A DNA stretch of 25,214 bases from Christensenella sp. UBA2853 (lineage in GTDB: Bacteria > Bacillota > Clostridia > Christensenellales > Aristaeellaceae), in contig DEFL01000011.1 in NCBI GenBank assembly GCA_002350845.1, positions 12,679 through 37,892 of the forward strand, written 5' to 3'. A program made the translations under genes and the position numbers. The notes under the pieces are model-generated. The model did no database searches. It saw only the letters and a program-made list of their open reading frames with translations, and was not told the origin of the DNA. This document shows, piece by piece, positions 8,310 to 16,021 of the stretch (its first letter is position 1; every line of letters begins with the position of its first letter).

Positions 8310-9083
8310 TTATCTCATGGAGAAACCGGGATCAAAGGTGTAACGGATGAGGAAGGACGGCTTGAGATCAGAGGTGGAAACACCCAGAACCGCCGCTGTC
8401 GTGTCTGTCTCACAGGCGCGCACCGAAACCGATTCGCCCATTTTCAGCTCTTTGAGGAAATAGAGTTCCATGCGCTTGAGGTCCGGCATCAGTTCGAGCC
8501 GCTTGTCCTCGGACAGCGCATCGTAGCCCATTTCACCGTATCGCTGATTATTGGTGTGCCCGAGCTCGTCAATCCAGCTGGGATAGACTTTGCGGATATG
8601 GCGCTCGGGAAAATCTTCAATGGCATACTCGGCACGGCTGGTGACATGGTCGATGAGCTTTTTGCCTTCCGGAAAGTTCAGTTTGTCGAGCGTGGACAGA
8701 TCCCTGCAGATTCTGCGGGTCCGGATATCGAGAAGCGAAACAAAGGTGGCACCGTACAGTGCGGGCCGTCCGTCTTCGTGGAGCAGCTCAGTTTCCCTGC
8801 GCCAGACTTTGCCGAGACGTTCTGACTGCCAGGAAGACCAGGAGAGTGTTTCTCCGGGGAGTACGGGGGAACAGATTTCAATGGTCATGGAAAGCATGAC
8901 CCAGGATACGCCGAGATAGCGGATCATGTGGGAAATCTCCATGCCCTGCCGGCCGACCGATTCTTCAAAGATCAGAGCAACCATCTGCTGATAAGCGTCG
9001 GGCACGATGGCACCGGCGCTGTTGAGCATGGATGCATTGACGAGGGTGGAACCGCTGACAACGCCCTGTCTCCAGGCTTCCAT
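8310..9083 (-). CDS. Acyl-ACP thioesterase-like double hotdog protein
   Basis: 257 residues, matching bacterial acyl-ACP thioesterases (PF01643), two hotdog folds in tandem. The second half has the family signature VYPSWIDELGHTNNQRYGEM, the counterpart of the D-x-NGHVNN catalytic segment. The first half has a degenerate hotdog with MIRYLGVSWVMLSMTIEI. No signal peptide; cytosolic. The ATG at 9083 has AAGGAGGA upstream, 12 nt after the iorB stop, so it is the last gene of the T-box operon. Family knowledge says it hydrolyses acyl-ACP. In this setting an arylacetyl-CoA or another CoA thioester made by the ligase and IorAB is a reasonable alternative substrate, but that is inference. Confidence 0.85.
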   Translation of the reverse strand: MEAWRQGVVSGSTLVNASMLNSAGAIVPDAYQQMVALIFEESVGRQGMEISHMIRYLGVSWVMLSMTIEICSPVLPGETLSWSSWQSERLGKVWRRETELLHEDGRPALYGATFVSLLDIRTRRICRDLSTLDKLNFPEGKKLIDHVTSRAEYAIEDFPERHIRKVYPSWIDELGHTNNQRYGEMGYDALSEDKRLELMPDLKRMELYFLKELKMGESVSVRACETDTTAAVLGVSTSDLKPSFLIRYTFDPGFSMR

Positions 9084-9095
9084 TTTTCTTCCTCC

Positions 9096-9680
9096 TTATG
9101 CAGGGGTATGATTTCTTCCAAGGGAGAAGGCTGTTTTGTTTAAATCGACAAAACGGGCGGGAACACAGGCTTCGATGCTCTCGAGCCAGTCTTCCTCAGG
9201 AAAATCGAAATAGCGGGAAAGCCGTCCCATGAGGACAATGTTCACCGCTTTGGCGGAGCCGGCCTGGCGGGCGAGCTCGAGACAGTCGAGCGCATCCAGT
9301 CTGGCCTTCTCAGCAATCTTTTCTTCAAGATGTTCCGGATACTGTGCAGCCCCGGTGATGACCGGCATGGGGTCGATCATCTGCGTGTTGGTGACGATCT
9401 GCCCGCCCTCCTTCAGATAGGGAAGCCATCTTGCCGCCTCAAGCAGTTCAAACGAAACGATCAGGTCTGCCTCGCCCTGATCAATGATCGGGGAGTAGAC
9501 CTTTTCGCCGAAGCGCACATAGGTCACAACACTGCCGCCGCGCTGACTCATGCCGTGCACTTCCGAAACTTTGACATCAAACCCTTTGTTCAGAAGCAGA
9601 TGGCCGAGCAGCTTGCTTGCCAGCAGGGAGCCCTGTCCGCCGACACCGACAATCATGATATTTCTGACCGGCTGATTCAT
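9096..9680 (-). CDS. iorB: Indolepyruvate:ferredoxin oxidoreductase, beta subunit
   Basis: 194 residues from the ATG at 9680. Its A is shared with the iorA TGA stop (TGATG), so the two subunits are translationally coupled; GGGAGGAA lies just upstream. The gamma-type domain signature of 2-oxoacid:ferredoxin oxidoreductases is present: IMIVGVGGQGSLLASKLLG, then EVHGMSQRGGSVVTYVRFG. IorAB interconverts aryl pyruvates (indole-, phenyl-, 4-hydroxyphenylpyruvate) plus CoA with arylacetyl-CoA and CO2, using ferredoxin. It is a cytosolic complex with the product of the gene before it. Confidence 0.95.
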   Translation of the reverse strand: MNQPVRNIMIVGVGGQGSLLASKLLGHLLLNKGFDVKVSEVHGMSQRGGSVVTYVRFGEKVYSPIIDQGEADLIVSFELLEAARWLPYLKEGGQIVTNTQMIDPMPVITGAAQYPEHLEEKIAEKARLDALDCLELARQAGSAKAVNIVLMGRLSRYFDFPEEDWLESIEACVPARFVDLNKTAFSLGRNHTPA

Positions 9681-11425
9681 CAGGCATTCCTCCCATCCGG
9701 GCGCACCAGCGCGCCGAAGCGGCACATCTGGCGGCAGACATCACAGCCGACACACAGCGTGGTGTCGACCCTGGCTTTTTTGTCCCGCACAGCAATCGCG
9801 GGACAGCCGATCTGCATGCAGGCTTTGCAGCCGACACACTTGTCGGTATCGACCTGAACCGGCGACTGATGACGGACATTCTTGAGCAGGGCACAGGGAC
9901 GGCGGGAGATGATCACGGAAGGCTCGTCAGCTGCAAGCTCTTCTTTGACGGCCTCATCGGTTGCTTTGAGATCATAGGGATCCACAACGCGCACGCGCCG
10001 AACCCCCATGGCACGGCAGAGCGCTTCCAGATCAATTTTGGCGGCCGGATCGCCCTTGATGTTGTACCCGGTCGTCGGGTTCTGCTGATGTCCGGTCATG
10101 CCGGTGATGGAGTTGTCCAGAATGATCACCGTGGACGCGGAGTTGTTGTACACAATATCTGCAAGACCGGTCATGCCGGAGTGGACAAACGTGGAGTCAC
10201 CGATGACACCGACGGTTTTGTGCTCATACTCCGGTCCGCGTGCCTTGTTGAAGCCATGCATGCCCGAGAGCGAAGCGCCCATGCAGACATTGAGATCCAT
10301 GGCATTGAGCGGTGCGAACGAACCCAGCGTGTAGCAGCCAATATCGCCGTAGACCATGCAGTTGTTCTTCTTGAGTGTGTAGAACAGGCCCCGGTGCGGG
10401 CAGCCCGCGCACATGACAGGCGGACGCGGAGGAATCGGATCCGCAATGGCCTGTGTGGTTTTGGCGTCCATGCCCAGACAGGAGGCGATCAGGGACTGGG
10501 AAAACTCGCCGACCATGGGGAAGAGCGATTTTCCTTCCACCGGAATGCCGAGCATGCGGCAGTGGTTTTCCAGGATCGGATCGAGTTCCTCCACGACGAT
10601 CACACGGTGAACCGACGCTGCGAAATCCTGGAACTTCTTTACAGGAAGCGGATTGCACATGCCGATTTTCAGAACCGGATAGGTATCGCCGAAGAGCTCC
10701 TTTACATACTGATAGCAGGTGGAACTGGTGATGAAGCCCATGGAATGATCCCGGCCTTCATCGACGCGGTTGAGCGGACTGGTCTCGGCAAAATCAATGA
10801 GATCCTTTGTGCGCTGCTCCACACGGATATGGGCTTTCCTTGCCTGTGCGGGAAGCATGACACGGCTCTGGTCCTTGACATACTCTCTCTGCGGCGGCAC
10901 CACGCGCTCGCAGGTGTCCACAACGGACTGCGAGTGACAGATGCGCATCACCATCCGGACAATGACCGGTGTATGAAACTGTTCTGAGAGAGCAAAGGCC
11001 TGCTTGGTAAAATCACAGGCTTCTTGTGAATCGGCCGGTTCGAGCATGGGCACTTTTGCCGCAATGGCATAATGCCGGGAATCCTGCTCATTCTGAGAGG
11101 AATGCATGCCCGGATCATCCGCGACAAGAAGGACAAGCCCTGTATCGGTGCCGATGTAGGAAATGGAAAAGAGCGGGTCTGCGGCGACGTTCAGTCCGAC
11201 GTGCTTCATGCAGCATGCGGCCCTGCGTCCGCCGAGGGAAGCGCCGTGTGCGGCTTCCAAGGCAACTTTTTCATTGGGCGCCCATTCGCAGTAGATTTCA
11301 TCATATTTGACGGCTTCTTCGGTAATCTCGGTACTGGGTGTTCCAGGATAACTGGATACGATGCAGCAGCCAGCCTCATAAAAGCCTCGGGCAACAGCCT
11401 TGTTGCCCAGCATGAGCTGTTTCAC
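9680..11425 (-). CDS. iorA: Indolepyruvate:ferredoxin oxidoreductase, alpha subunit
   Basis: 581 residues from a GTG at 11425, with GGAGGAGGG just upstream. The order is that of IorA: N-terminal pyrimidine-binding domain (GNKAVARGFYEAGC..SSYPGTPSTEI, EWAPNEKVALEAA), a linker, then the TPP-binding domain with CAGCPHRGLFYTL, YGDIGCYTLG, GDSTFVHSG and LDNSITGMTGHQ. A C-terminal ferredoxin domain has two [4Fe-4S] motifs, CVGCKACMQIGCP and CVGCDVCRQMC. All cofactor residues look intact, so an active oxygen-sensitive enzyme is expected. Direction of catalysis in vivo cannot be read from the protein. The tyrosine T-box ahead of the operon argues for reductive carboxylation of arylacetyl-CoA. Confidence 0.96.
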   Translation of the reverse strand: MKQLMLGNKAVARGFYEAGCCIVSSYPGTPSTEITEEAVKYDEIYCEWAPNEKVALEAAHGASLGGRRAACCMKHVGLNVAADPLFSISYIGTDTGLVLLVADDPGMHSSQNEQDSRHYAIAAKVPMLEPADSQEACDFTKQAFALSEQFHTPVIVRMVMRICHSQSVVDTCERVVPPQREYVKDQSRVMLPAQARKAHIRVEQRTKDLIDFAETSPLNRVDEGRDHSMGFITSSTCYQYVKELFGDTYPVLKIGMCNPLPVKKFQDFAASVHRVIVVEELDPILENHCRMLGIPVEGKSLFPMVGEFSQSLIASCLGMDAKTTQAIADPIPPRPPVMCAGCPHRGLFYTLKKNNCMVYGDIGCYTLGSFAPLNAMDLNVCMGASLSGMHGFNKARGPEYEHKTVGVIGDSTFVHSGMTGLADIVYNNSASTVIILDNSITGMTGHQQNPTTGYNIKGDPAAKIDLEALCRAMGVRRVRVVDPYDLKATDEAVKEELAADEPSVIISRRPCALLKNVRHQSPVQVDTDKCVGCKACMQIGCPAIAVRDKKARVDTTLCVGCDVCRQMCRFGALVRPDGRNA

Positions 11426-11458
11426 GGAAACCCTCCTCCGGTTTTGGAATCATTCTTA

Positions 11459-13093
11459 TTATACACCATTTTCGTGCGCAACGAGCTGTTCAATGCCATA
11501 CATGCGCCGGAGCTTTGGCTTTTCAATCTTGCCGGTGGCATTTCTCGGCACATCGGCGAAGATGATTTTCTTCGGGCGCTTATAGCGCGGCATGCCCTTG
11601 CAGAATTCCTGGATTTCTTCTTCGGTGCAGCTTTCGCCATCCTTGATGGAAATGATGGCACCGGCGATTTCACCCAGACGCTGGTCCGGAAGCCCAATGA
11701 CAGCGACATCCTTGACCTTGGGATGCGCACGCAGGAAGTCTTCAATCTGAACGGGATAGAGGTTTTCACCGCCGGAGACGATGACATCCTTTTTGCGGTC
11801 GACGAGGAAGATAAAGCCGTCCTCATCCTGCATGGCCACATCGCCTGTATACAGCCAGCCATCCTTGAGCACTTCTGCTGTGGCTTCAGGATTCTTGTAG
11901 TAGCAGACCATGACCCCGTCGCCCTTGACACACAGTTCGCCGGCCTCACCCTGCTTGACCGGATCGCCGTTTTCATCCACGATCTTGGCTTTCCAGCCCC
12001 AGCCGGGAACACCGATTGCGCCGACCTTATGGATGTTTTCCACACCGAGATGCACGCAGCCGGGTCCGATGGATTCGCTCAGGCCGTAGTTGGTATCATA
12101 TTCATGATTCGGGAAAATGGCTTTCCAGCGGCGGATGAGCGAGGGCGGAACGGGCTGTGCACCGATATGCATCAGGCGCCACTGGGACAGCTGATAATCT
12201 TCCAGATGGACGCTTCCGTTGTCGATGGCGTCCAGGATATCCTGGGCCCACGGGACAAGCAGCCAGACAATGGTTGCTTTTTCATTGGAAACAGCGCCGA
12301 GAATGTATTCCGGCTTGGTACCGCGGAGAAGCACCGCTTTTGAGCCCGCGACGAGGGAGCCCATCCAGTGCATTTTTGCGCCGGTGTGATACAGCGGGGG
12401 AATGCAGAGGAAGACATCGCTGCGCGAGGTGGAATGGTGATGCTGCTCGACAAGCGCGGCATGCATGAGGCTGCGGTGCTTGTGCAGGATGGCTTTGGGG
12501 AAGCCGGTGGTACCGGAGGAAAAATAGATTGCGGCATCATCGTCGTCCTCAAGGCGGATGAGCGGAGCGGAGGACGCACAGTTCATGACCAGCTCGTAAT
12601 AGCTCTCAGCAAACGTGGGGCAGGTATCCCCGACAAAGAAGAGCAGGCGGTGGAGACCCAGCTGATCAATGATGGATTCAATGCGCCCGATGAACTCCGG
12701 ACCGAAAAACATGACATCGACATCGGCAAGCTCGGCGCAGTAGAGGATTTCATCGGATGAATAGCGGAAATTGAACGGGACAGCAATGGCACCGGACTTG
12801 AGAATGCCGAAATAGATGGGCAGCCATTCGAGGCAGTTCATCATCAGGATGGCCACTTTATCGCCGCGCTTGACACCGCGCTCAAGAAGAAGGTTTGCGA
12901 CACGGTTGGCCTTCTCATCAAAGACACGCCAGGTGATCTCACGGCGGTACGGCTGGTCAGACGTGGGCTGAATCAGGTCATACTCTTTCCATGTGACCTT
13001 GCGGTTGTCTTTCTGCTCGGGATTGAGTTCCACGAGTGCGATTTCACCGCCGTAGAGCTTCCGGTTGCGTTCAAGAAAATCGGTAATGGGCAT
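11459..13093 (-). CDS. AMP-forming acyl/aryl-CoA ligase
   Basis: 544 residues, full length for the ANL adenylate-forming family. ATP-binding P-loop FSSGTTGFPK (191-200), YGLSES substrate/adenine motif, hinge region WLYTGDVAMQDEDGFIFLVDRKKDVIVSGGE (given in parts: LYTGD, DRKKD, SGGENLYP), and the C-terminal catalytic Lys in RNATGKIEKPKLRR. It makes an acyl-AMP, then an acyl-CoA. Close relatives are annotated as long-chain fatty-acid or aryl-CoA ligases; sequence alone does not give the acid. Position between the symporter and iorA, with a 33-nt gap to iorA, suggests it supplies the arylacetyl-CoA used by IorAB. ATG at 13093 has GGAGG upstream. Confidence 0.9.
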   Translation of the reverse strand: MPITDFLERNRKLYGGEIALVELNPEQKDNRKVTWKEYDLIQPTSDQPYRREITWRVFDEKANRVANLLLERGVKRGDKVAILMMNCLEWLPIYFGILKSGAIAVPFNFRYSSDEILYCAELADVDVMFFGPEFIGRIESIIDQLGLHRLLFFVGDTCPTFAESYYELVMNCASSAPLIRLEDDDDAAIYFSSGTTGFPKAILHKHRSLMHAALVEQHHHSTSRSDVFLCIPPLYHTGAKMHWMGSLVAGSKAVLLRGTKPEYILGAVSNEKATIVWLLVPWAQDILDAIDNGSVHLEDYQLSQWRLMHIGAQPVPPSLIRRWKAIFPNHEYDTNYGLSESIGPGCVHLGVENIHKVGAIGVPGWGWKAKIVDENGDPVKQGEAGELCVKGDGVMVCYYKNPEATAEVLKDGWLYTGDVAMQDEDGFIFLVDRKKDVIVSGGENLYPVQIEDFLRAHPKVKDVAVIGLPDQRLGEIAGAIISIKDGESCTEEEIQEFCKGMPRYKRPKKIIFADVPRNATGKIEKPKLRRMYGIEQLVAHENGV

Positions 13094-13115
13094 ATCTTTT
13101 TTCCTCCAGTGACAG

Positions 13116-13142
13116 GCTTCCCCGGCAAAACGCCGGGGAAGC
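13116..13142 (-). repeat. Strong hairpin between the symporter and ligase genes
   Basis: Perfect 11-bp GC-rich inverted repeat (13116-13126 and 13132-13142) with a 5-nt loop. On the transcribed strand no T-run follows, so it is not a classic terminator. It lies in the 71-nt gap of the operon and may protect or delimit mRNA ends so that the symporter and downstream enzymes are made in different amounts. Confidence 0.7.
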
Positions 13143-13164
13143 GATCATAATAATATCGAAGGGA

Positions 13165-14751
13165 TTACTCGGCAAGGTTCTCTGCAGCACGCACGACCAC
13201 TTTCGTGTCGTAGCAGGTGAACATGGGATCGACAATGCGGCGGTCCAGTTTGGGCGTCACAAGCGAAACGATCGGCACAATGATCAGCCCGCCAAGCATG
13301 GCCAGCACACCGGCATTGATGGGAGAGGAGAAGAAATAATTCATGAATGCTCCCTGGAAGGTGGCCCCAGAAATGAGCACCCAGAGTTCAAAAATGGTAA
13401 CGCCTACGCCGAAAATGTAGCTGGCCCATACCGCACCGCGGGTGGTGCGCTTCCAGTACAGACCGTACATAAACGGAGCCAGGAAGGAACCGGCCAGTGC
13501 ACCCCAGCTTACGCCCATGAGCTGTGCGATAAAGGCAACAGCGGACGAGTACTGGAAAATGGCAATCGCGGCGGAAATGACGATGAAAACGATGACAAAG
13601 GAACGAAGGATCAGAAGCTTCTTCTGTTCGGTCATGCCGTCCTTGCGGAACTGGGCAATGAAGTCGAGCGTCATGGTGGAGCTCGAAGTGAGCACCAGAG
13701 AGGAGAGCGTAGACATGGAAGCGGACAGAACAAGGATCAGGACAATCGCAATGAGCACATCAGGCAGGGAAGAGAGCATGGTCGGTACCACACTGTCATA
13801 GCCGCCGACCGGTGTGCCTGCAGCGGTGATCTGATCACCGGTCAGGAAGAGCCGGCCGAAACCGCCCAGGAAATAGCATCCGCCGGCCACAACGACGGCA
13901 AACGCGGTGGAAATGATGGTTCCCTTGCGCACAGCGTCTTCATCACGGATGGCGTAGAACTTGCCGACCATCTGGGGAAGTCCCCAGGTGCCCAGCGAGG
14001 TCAGAATGACGACGCCCAGGAGCATCAGCGGCTGAGGTCCAAAGAAGGAAACGAAGGCACCGGGCATTTCCTGACCGTTGGAAGCTGTGGCGGTCATGCC
14101 GGAAAGCTCCACAAGCGAGGAGATGAAACCGCCGTGCACATTCAGAACGGCGAGAATCACAGCGACAATGCCGATGAGCATGATGAGGCCCTGAATGAAG
14201 TCATTGATCGCGGTGGCCATATACCCGCCGGCAACCACATAAATACCGGTCAGGACGGCCATGGCAATCACGCAGGCCTCATAGGGGATGCCGGGGAACG
14301 CCATATTGAAAAGACGGGAAAGTCCGTTAAACAGCGAAGCCGTGTAAGGAATCAGGAAAACAAAGGTGATGATGGAAGCGACCAGCTTCAGGTTTCTGTC
14401 CTGAAAGCGAAGGCCGAAGAAATCGGGCATCGTTCGCGAACCGAGTGCCTGGGTCATCAGGCGGGTTCTTCTGCCGAGGACAACCCATGCAAGGAGAGAA
14501 CCCAGGAATGCATTGCCAAGGCCGACCCACGTGGAAGCTACACCGTACTTCCATCCGAACTGGCCGGCATAACCCACAAAGATAACAGCTGAAAAATAGG
14601 ATGTGCCATAGGCAAAGGCGGTCAGCCAGGGACCGACAGAACGTCCGCCCAGGACAAAACCGTTGACATCGGTCGCATGTTTTCTTGCATACAGGCCGAT
14701 GGCGATGGTGACGGCGATAAAGACAACCAGGAGAAAAATCTTCAGGAACAT
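13165..14751 (-). CDS. Sodium:solute symporter (SSS/SLC5 family)
   Basis: 528 residues, about 13 hydrophobic helices, no signal peptidase site. The family pattern is plain: FVLGGRSVGPWLTAFAYGTSYFSA at helix 1-2, GSRTMPDFFGLRF, VVAGGYMATAINDFIQG, and SASMSTLSSLVLTSSSTMT in the Na+-binding helix. SSS members carry proline, pantothenate, acetate, phenylacetate, sugars and others. Being first in an operon behind a tyrosine-type T-box suggests tyrosine or an aryl acid such as 4-hydroxyphenylacetate. Phenylacetate permeases in this family make the aryl acid idea plausible. ATG at 14751 follows a modest GAGG site; the T-box terminator ends 72 nt upstream. Confidence 0.92.
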   Translation of the reverse strand: MFLKIFLLVVFIAVTIAIGLYARKHATDVNGFVLGGRSVGPWLTAFAYGTSYFSAVIFVGYAGQFGWKYGVASTWVGLGNAFLGSLLAWVVLGRRTRLMTQALGSRTMPDFFGLRFQDRNLKLVASIITFVFLIPYTASLFNGLSRLFNMAFPGIPYEACVIAMAVLTGIYVVAGGYMATAINDFIQGLIMLIGIVAVILAVLNVHGGFISSLVELSGMTATASNGQEMPGAFVSFFGPQPLMLLGVVILTSLGTWGLPQMVGKFYAIRDEDAVRKGTIISTAFAVVVAGGCYFLGGFGRLFLTGDQITAAGTPVGGYDSVVPTMLSSLPDVLIAIVLILVLSASMSTLSSLVLTSSSTMTLDFIAQFRKDGMTEQKKLLILRSFVIVFIVISAAIAIFQYSSAVAFIAQLMGVSWGALAGSFLAPFMYGLYWKRTTRGAVWASYIFGVGVTIFELWVLISGATFQGAFMNYFFSSPINAGVLAMLGGLIIVPIVSLVTPKLDRRIVDPMFTCYDTKVVVRAAENLAE

Positions 14752-14822
14752 GAATCATACCTCGCTTTCTGATTTGGCATTGGAATACCAGGGATGCTGT
14801 TGCCGGAAAAGCAGCGGGCATG

Positions 14823-14860
14823 AAAACGCCCTCTGCTTTCCAAGGGGAAAGCAGAGGGCG
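14823..14860 (-). terminator. T-box-controlled intrinsic terminator
   Basis: Perfect 15-bp stem (14827-14841 with 14846-14860) with a 4-nt loop, followed by TTTTC on the minus strand. Its 5' arm contains the CGCCCTCT that otherwise forms the antiterminator, so the two structures exclude each other. The T-run is short for such a strong stem. Confidence 0.9.
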
Positions 14861-15104
14861 GAATAACCGCGGTACCACCTCTATTTGCCACAGTCTCTCA
14901 GCTGTGACCTCACTGGGCTTGCATGCATGGCCCATGCACCGTAACGGTGTGCATCCGATGATGCCTTCCGGACAGTGATTGTCCGGTTTCGGATCATAGC
15001 TCGCGAAGCGTATATTCATCCCGGATCCCTGGCTGCCTCGCACCATCCGGCAGCTCTCTGATGGACCTGTCCAAGGACTACTTATCTCCGTTCATTGCTT
15101 TTCA
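14823..15104 (-). promoter_or_regulatory. T-box leader, tyrosine specifier
   Basis: The conserved T-box AGAGGTGGTACCGCGG is at 14867-14882. The antiterminator pairs AGAGG with CCTCT and GCGG with CCGC (right half at 14853-14861), leaving the UGGU-containing bulge that binds the tRNA 3' end; UGGU calls for discriminator A. Stem I is recognisable: base AGC/GCT with a kink-turn AATGA, helix CGGAG/CTTCG, AGTA on the 5' side of the specifier loop, GAA-TAT-AC on the 3' side (TAT at 15012-15014), and an apical AGAGAG..GGTGCGA loop. UAU is a Tyr codon and tRNA-Tyr carries A73, so the two readings agree. Further stem-loops follow between Stem I and the antiterminator. Uncharged tRNA-Tyr should allow read-through into the five-gene operon. 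Confidence 0.93.
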
Positions 15105-15110
15105 CGCGGA

Positions 15111-15139
15111 AATATAGCATGAAGCAAAGGGTGTGTCAA
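15111..15139 (-). promoter_or_regulatory. Sigma-A promoter for the T-box operon
   Basis: Minus-strand consensus TTGACA (15134-15139), exactly 17 bp, TATATT (15111-15116). The transcript should start near 15104, just before Stem I of the T-box. Confidence 0.88.
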
Positions 15140-15485
15140 GGGAAAAACAAAATGGGAACATCGCCGGCGGGAGCACAGAGAAGGACGATTTTATGCATGC
15201 CGCCGGAGGGGGACGAGGGGGATCGGATCACGGACGGCGGCATGCGTTTGGCCTGAAGCACGATATGCCTTTGCTGACCTTCTTTTCCGGAAAATTAGCG
15301 GTTGAGTATTGTATGATTGAACCTGCCTTGCAATACGAAAAACAGGAGGTGCAGAGAGAAAAAAGAGGGCACGTGCTGAGGTCATCAGATGCCTGTTTAT
15401 GCAGAGCTGTATGCGATGTGTCCTTTTCTGTGGCATTCAGGGGATCCTGACTGAAGATGAAAAACATAGAAGGAGCTGAGAAAAC
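15140..15485. other. Intergenic region between the T-box promoter and tctB
   Basis: 346 bp without a convincing gene. It holds an 11-bp inverted repeat (15195-15245) and an AGGAGGT (15344-15350) that is not followed by a start codon at usable distance. A TATGAT at 15312-15317 lacks a matching -35. The tctB promoter must be here but I cannot place it with confidence. Confidence 0.6.
15195..15245. repeat. 11-bp perfect inverted repeat upstream of tctB
   Basis: GCATGCCGCCG (15195-15205) and its exact reverse complement (15235-15245) flank 29 bp of purine-rich sequence. No T-run follows on either strand, so it is not a terminator. It could be an operator pair or a leader hairpin. Confidence 0.6.
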
Positions 15486-16007
15486 TTGTTTGAGCTGATT
15501 TGCAATATCGCTCTGTTCGTTTTTCTGGGGTATACCTACTTCACACATGTTTTGGAAGCAAAAGTCCCGAAAGCTTACATCAAGAACCCGAATGTGCTGT
15601 ATCCCAGCACGTGGCCCAAAGTGATTATTATTCTTCTCCTGATCTGTATTGCGGTGAATGTCTACAAGATCATCAAAAAGAATAAGGGAAATCCGGAATT
15701 CACGTTCCAGGCGTTTGGCAAAAACACGCTGGTTTTCCTGAAATCACGCATGTTTCGCGGCATGGTGATTCTGTTTGTCATGTCACTGATCATTGAACCG
15801 CTCGGATTTGTTGTGACAAGTGCATTCCTTATGTTCGCATATGGCATGCTGCTGGGAGAAAAGAAATGGTGGCGCCTTGCGCTGATTGCAGTGGCTCTGG
15901 GCATTCTTCTGCATATTGTGTTCAGCGGACTTCTGGGCGTCAACCTGCCGCGCGGTACAGTTCCGTTCCTGCGCTCGTTCTCCCTGTTCCTTGAAAACCT
16001 GGTCTGA
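15486..16007 (+). CDS. TctB-like small membrane subunit of a tripartite tricarboxylate-type transporter
   Basis: 173 residues with four predicted helices: FELICNIALFVFLGYTYF, VIIILLLICIAVNVYKII, MVILFVMSLIIEPLGFVVTSAFLMFAYGML (possibly two), and LALIAVALGILLHIVFSGLLGV. The pattern EPLGFVVTSAFLMFAYGMLLGEKKWW and the closing FSGLLGVNLPRG are typical of TctB. Start is a TTG at 15486 with AAGGAG 10 nt upstream; the ATG at 15457 is in another frame. It partners the large subunit encoded 14 nt downstream. These transporters are driven by ion gradients and normally need a periplasmic or lipoprotein binding subunit (TctC), which is not beside them here. Substrate unknown. Confidence 0.85.
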   Translation: MFELICNIALFVFLGYTYFTHVLEAKVPKAYIKNPNVLYPSTWPKVIIILLLICIAVNVYKIIKKNKGNPEFTFQAFGKNTLVFLKSRMFRGMVILFVMSLIIEPLGFVVTSAFLMFAYGMLLGEKKWWRLALIAVALGILLHIVFSGLLGVNLPRGTVPFLRSFSLFLENLV

Positions 16008-16021
16008 GGAGGAAATGTGAA

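Noticed and set aside
11072..12343. 423-codon open frame on the plus strand across iorA and the ligase gene
   Set aside because: Shadow of two strongly supported minus-strand genes; no ribosome-binding site or domain.
14327..15046. 239-codon minus-strand frame across the T-box
   Set aside because: It runs through the T-box structure and into the symporter in the wrong frame; the RNA signals explain the region.
15344..15350. AGGAGGT as a ribosome-binding site for a small gene before tctB
   Set aside because: The nearest GTG is over 20 nt away and opens a short frame with no features; no ATG or TTG lies at proper spacing.
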